A stretch of 9,142 nucleotides of DNA from Syntrophaceae bacterium UBA5744 (lineage in GTDB: Bacteria; Desulfobacterota; Syntrophia; Syntrophales; UBA2192), in the NCBI GenBank assembly GCA_002419215.1, contig DIFQ01000079.1:1-9142 (forward strand). Reading direction: 5' to 3'. Shown one piece after another: positions 6,932 through 9,142 of the stretch. Numbering within the stretch: the stretch's first letter is position 1; each line of letters starts with the position of its first letter. Below the pieces are notes generated by a model, which was not told where the DNA came from, ran no database searches, and worked only from the letters and a program-made list of their open reading frames with translations. The position numbers and the translations under genes are program-made.

Positions 6932-8820
6932 TCGCAGCGATCGTGGCAGGCGGGAAAGGCACCCGGCTGAAGGACGTCAGCGGCGAGATCCCCAAGCCCA
7001 TGGTCCCCGTCGGGGGAAAGCCCGTCCTTCAGCACCAGGTGGAACTGCTTGCGCGCTGGGGGGCACGCGAGATCCACATCCTCACGGGGTACCTCGGGCA
7101 CGTCATCGAGGAGCACTTCGGCGACGGGCGCCGTTTCGGCCTCGCCATCCGCTACCACCGGGAGGCCAAGCCCCTGGGGACGGCAGGCTGTGTGGCGGCC
7201 CTGGAGGGCCTCGTCGGCGAGCCCTTCGTCCTGCTCTACGGCGACATCATGCTGGACATGAAGCTCGACGACTTTGTCGCCTTTCACCGGGAAAAGGGCA
7301 GCGCGGCCACCCTGGCCGTCCACCCCAACGACCACCCCCACGACAGCGACCTCGTCGTGCTGGATGACAAGCGGCGGATTACGGCCTTCATCCCGAAGGA
7401 CCGCAAGCCCCGCTGGTACGCCAACTGCGTGAACGCCGCCGTCTACGTCCTTGCGCCTGACGTTTTCCGCCACATCCCGCAGGGGTTGCCCTCGGACTTC
7501 GTGAAGGACGTCTTCCCGGCCATGCTCGCCGCGGGCGAGCCCCTCTACGGGTACAAGACCCCTGAGTACATCAAGGACATGGGGACGGCGGGGCGCTACG
7601 AAAAAGTGAGCCGCGATCTGGCGAGCGGCCGAATCGCGCGCCTTGCGCGCCCGAACCGGCGCCCGGCGATTTTCATGGACCGCGACGGCACCCTCGTGGA
7701 GGAGGTGGACCTGCTGCACTGCGTCGACGACCTGAAGCTCTTTCCCTTCTCGGCGCGGGCGGTCAAGACGATCAACGGATCGGACTTTCTCTCCCTCGTC
7801 GTCACCAACCAGCCCGTGGTGGCGCGAAACCTCTGCGGCATGGAGGAGGTCCGGGAGGTCCACCGCAAACTCGAGACGCTCCTGGGCGACGAGGGGGCCT
7901 ATGCGGACGACATCTATTTCTGCCCCCATCACCCGGACCGGGGATACCCCGAGGAAAACCCGATCTACAAGATCGACTGCAGTTGCCGCAAGCCCAAGAC
8001 GGGCATGATCGAGGCGGCGGCACGGGAGTACCCCGTCGAGCTTTCCGCCTCATGGATGATCGGCGACCGTACGACGGACATTCAGACCGGGGCAAACGCC
8101 GGGTTGACCACGGCCCTCGTGCGCACCGGCATCGGAGGCAAGGACGGCCGCTTCGACGCGAGGCCCGATTTCACCTTCGACACCCTCGACGAGGCCGTCA
8201 CATTCGTCGTCGAGAAGCGCCCGCAGCTTATGTGCGCAATCGCCCCCGTCCTCGAGCACGTGCAGGCCCGCACCGGGGATGCCCCCGCCGTGATCGCCGT
8301 GGGCGGACAGGCGCGATCGGGCAAGTCTACCCTCGTGACGCTGCTGGCCCGCACCCTCGAGAAGCAGGGGGTGGCCACCCGCGTTCTCTCCCTGGACAAC
8401 TGGCTCGTCAGCGAGAAGGATCGAACCGAGGAGATGACCGTCCGCGAGCGCTACCGCTACGGCGCCATCGAGCGGGACATCGGGCGGCTCCTGGCGGGCG
8501 AAACGATCGCACTCAATCGCTATGACGCCTACCGCCGCTCGACGGACCCCGGAGGGGCCTTCTGCATGGACGGCGCCCGCTGCCTCATCATCGAAGGGGT
8601 GGCGGCCCTCGACGTGGCCGGTCTTCGAGAAGCCTCGTCCTGTCGCCTTTTCGTCGACGCCCCGGAGACGCTGAGGCGCGAGCGGTTTTTCGCCTTCTAC
8701 CGATGGAAGGACATGCCGGAGCCGCAGATCGAGGCGCTGTACCGGAAGCGGCTCCGCGACGAGGTGCCTGTCATCGAGGCCTCGAGAGAGCACGCGCAGA
8801 TCGTCGTGAACATCCGTTGA
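6928..8820 (+). CDS. Three-domain fusion: sugar-phosphate nucleotidyltransferase, GmhB-like HAD phosphatase and uridine-kinase-like P-loop kinase
   Basis: The product is 630 residues in three modules. Residues 1-235 are an NTP_transferase (RmlA/HddC type): AGGKGTRL (7-14), EIPKPMVPVGGKP with K23, and LLYGDIMLDM with the metal-site D106. Residues about 247-410 are a HAD phosphatase of the GmhB/HisB-N group: DRDGT (D251, D253), VTNQ (292-295), CPHH (C332, H334) and CSCRKPKTGM (C351, C353, K355/K357) forming a GmhB-type zinc site, and GDRTTD (D380, D384). Residues about 455-630 are a P-loop kinase: Walker A GQARSGKS (460-467), SLDNW (D490), RYDAYRRS, LIIEGVAALD (E556) and a basic RRERFFAFYRWKD lid-like segment, as in uridine kinase/phosphoribulokinase. 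In the known NDP-heptose pathway a kinase makes heptose 1,7-bisphosphate, GmhB removes the 7-phosphate and HddC/HldE adds the nucleotide, so all three steps may lie on this chain. The two-domain nucleotidyltransferase-HAD pairing is, to my knowledge, known; the kinase's substrate is inference. No GmhA isomerase is visible in the window. All key catalytic residues are present. Confidence 0.9.
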   Translation: MIAAIVAGGKGTRLKDVSGEIPKPMVPVGGKPVLQHQVELLARWGAREIHILTGYLGHVIEEHFGDGRRFGLAIRYHREAKPLGTAGCVAALEGLVGEPFVLLYGDIMLDMKLDDFVAFHREKGSAATLAVHPNDHPHDSDLVVLDDKRRITAFIPKDRKPRWYANCVNAAVYVLAPDVFRHIPQGLPSDFVKDVFPAMLAAGEPLYGYKTPEYIKDMGTAGRYEKVSRDLASGRIARLARPNRRPAIFMDRDGTLVEEVDLLHCVDDLKLFPFSARAVKTINGSDFLSLVVTNQPVVARNLCGMEEVREVHRKLETLLGDEGAYADDIYFCPHHPDRGYPEENPIYKIDCSCRKPKTGMIEAAAREYPVELSASWMIGDRTTDIQTGANAGLTTALVRTGIGGKDGRFDARPDFTFDTLDEAVTFVVEKRPQLMCAIAPVLEHVQARTGDAPAVIAVGGQARSGKSTLVTLLARTLEKQGVATRVLSLDNWLVSEKDRTEEMTVRERYRYGAIERDIGRLLAGETIALNRYDAYRRSTDPGGAFCMDGARCLIIEGVAALDVAGLREASSCRLFVDAPETLRRERFFAFYRWKDMPEPQIEALYRKRLRDEVPVIEASREHAQIVVNIR

Positions 8821-8823
8821 CGG

Positions 8824-8947
8824 GTCATTGCGAACCCTTCGGCGCAGGCTCAGGGTAAACTCCGTGAATCTTACGAGATTGCCGCTCGCTTTGCTCACCC
8901 GAGAAACAACGCGCTGCGTGTCACTGCGAGCACAGCGAAGCAGTCTC
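8824..8947 (+). repeat. Composite dispersed-type repeat with direct and inverted units
   Basis: GTCATTGCGA at 8824-8833 recurs with one mismatch as GTCACTGCGA at 8920-8929. The second copy continues to 8947 as GAGCACAGCGAAGCAGTCTC (8928-8947). An inverted relative, gagattgccgctcgctttg plus ctc, lies at 8875-8896. Between the first unit and the inverted one is a CCCTTCGG ... CTCAGGG stretch (8835-8855) that resembles another short element scattered in many bacterial genomes. These units recall repeats common between genes in environmental Proteobacteria and other phyla; that link is from memory. No protein-coding capacity is credible here. Confidence 0.6.
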
Positions 8948-8951
8948 AAGG

Positions 8952-8994
8952 AGTGCCGCGTCGGCCTGACGGCCGCCTCCCAAGAAACGGCACT
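8952..8994. repeat. Inverted repeat with nested hairpin
   Basis: AGTGCCG at 8952-8958 pairs with CGGCACT at 8988-8994. Inside lies a second short hairpin, CGGCC (8962-8966) with GGCCG (8971-8975) around a TGAC loop. It lies 131 bases after the last stop codon and lacks a following T-run, so it is more likely part of the repeat mosaic than a terminator. Confidence 0.5.
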
Positions 8995-9010
8995 ACCCAA
9001 GGTCGAAAGA

Positions 9011-9066
9011 TGTAGGGGCCGTTCCCCGAACGGCCCAGCAGGCCCGATCGGGGATCGGGCCCTACA
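9011..9066. repeat. Double-hairpin (three-way junction) repeat element
   Basis: Two perfect 9-bp hairpins stand side by side: GGGCCGTTC (9016-9024) with GAACGGCCC (9028-9036), loop CCC; and GGCCCGATC (9041-9049) with GATCGGGCC (9053-9061), loop GGG. They are enclosed by TGTAG (9011-9015) and CTACA (9062-9066). The whole folds as a closed stem with two arms on either strand, and the two loops are complementary. The form is that of REP/MITE-like palindromic elements that begin TGTAGGG and end CCCTACA. It could be moved in trans by a REP-associated transposase, but none is encoded in this window. Confidence 0.7.
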
Positions 9067-9076
9067 TACTGCAGGA

Positions 9077-9132
9077 TGTTTCTTTTATGGATAACCCCGT
9101 CCACAGACGGGGTCCGTGGCTCCTAAGAAACA
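9077..9132. repeat. Hairpin flanked by 8-bp inverted arms
   Basis: An 8-bp perfect hairpin, ACCCCGTC (9094-9101) and GACGGGGT (9106-9113) with loop CACA, sits between TGTTTCTT (9077-9084) and AAGAAACA (9125-9132), which are perfect inverted copies of each other. There is no T-run right after the inner hairpin, so a standard intrinsic terminator is not supported, although it may still slow or end transcription of the operon. It may be the start of a further element running past the window. Confidence 0.5.
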
Positions 9133-9142
9133 GATTCCGCAA

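Noticed and set aside
8050..9000. A 316-codon - strand frame running across the kinase domain and the repeat region.
   Set aside because: It is opposite a clear coding domain and starts in repeats; the translation has no motifs.
9011..9066. The twin hairpins as a tRNA or structured small RNA.
   Set aside because: There is no anticodon arm, T-loop GTTCGA motif or acceptor CCA arrangement, and the perfect DNA-symmetric palindromes fit a repeat element better.
8828..9094. An 88-codon + strand frame after the fusion gene.
   Set aside because: It runs through several inverted repeats, has no Shine-Dalgarno sequence and its translation resembles no protein; the repeats explain the sequence.
8824..9132. 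The repeats as a CRISPR array.
   Set aside because: There are no regularly spaced identical repeats with unique spacers; the units differ in sequence and spacing.

Overview
The window is GC-rich bacterial DNA carrying the 3' part of a cell-surface polysaccharide or glycolipid operon. All genes are on the + strand and tightly packed: 20-, 4-, 7- and 4-base overlaps, one junction where a stop codon is followed directly by ATG, and one 19-base gap. No promoter is visible inside the operon, so its start lies upstream of base 1. The organism cannot be fixed from this sequence. Gene style (B12-binding radical SAM enzymes in a glycan locus) and the type of dispersed repeats at the right end resemble Desulfobacterota/Syntrophales-like genomes, but this is a low-confidence inference.

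Layout. 2-901: 3' portion of a multi-pass O-antigen ligase/polymerase-like (Wzy_C) membrane protein. 882-2324: first B12-binding-domain radical SAM enzyme. 2325-3530: GT-B fold, GT4-type glycosyltransferase. 3550-4305: membrane-anchored DUF218 (ElyC/SanA/YdcF-like) protein. 4302-5804: second B12-binding-domain radical SAM enzyme. 5798-6931: membrane-associated GT2 glycosyltransferase. 6928-8820: a 630-residue protein joining a sugar-phosphate nucleotidyltransferase, a GmhB-like HAD phosphatase with zinc-binding residues, and a P-loop uridine-kinase-like domain. 8821-9142: no gene, but a dense mosaic of short inverted and dispersed-type repeats.

How the genes may work together. The three-domain protein could make an activated sugar, most plausibly an NDP-heptose. 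Kinase, phosphatase and nucleotidyltransferase are three consecutive steps of the known NDP-heptose route, and here they lie in C-to-N order on one chain. The two glycosyltransferases would use activated sugars to build a glycan on a lipid carrier. The Wzy/WaaL-like protein would polymerise or transfer it. The two radical SAM enzymes could tailor the sugar or lipid part, for example by C-methylation or another radical modification. The domain calls are well supported by visible motifs; the pathway and substrates are inference.

The points most worth following up are the nucleotidyltransferase-phosphatase-kinase fusion with its non-GHMP, non-PfkB kinase module, the pair of B12 radical SAM enzymes in a glycan operon, and the double-hairpin repeat with complementary CCC/GGG loops after the operon.
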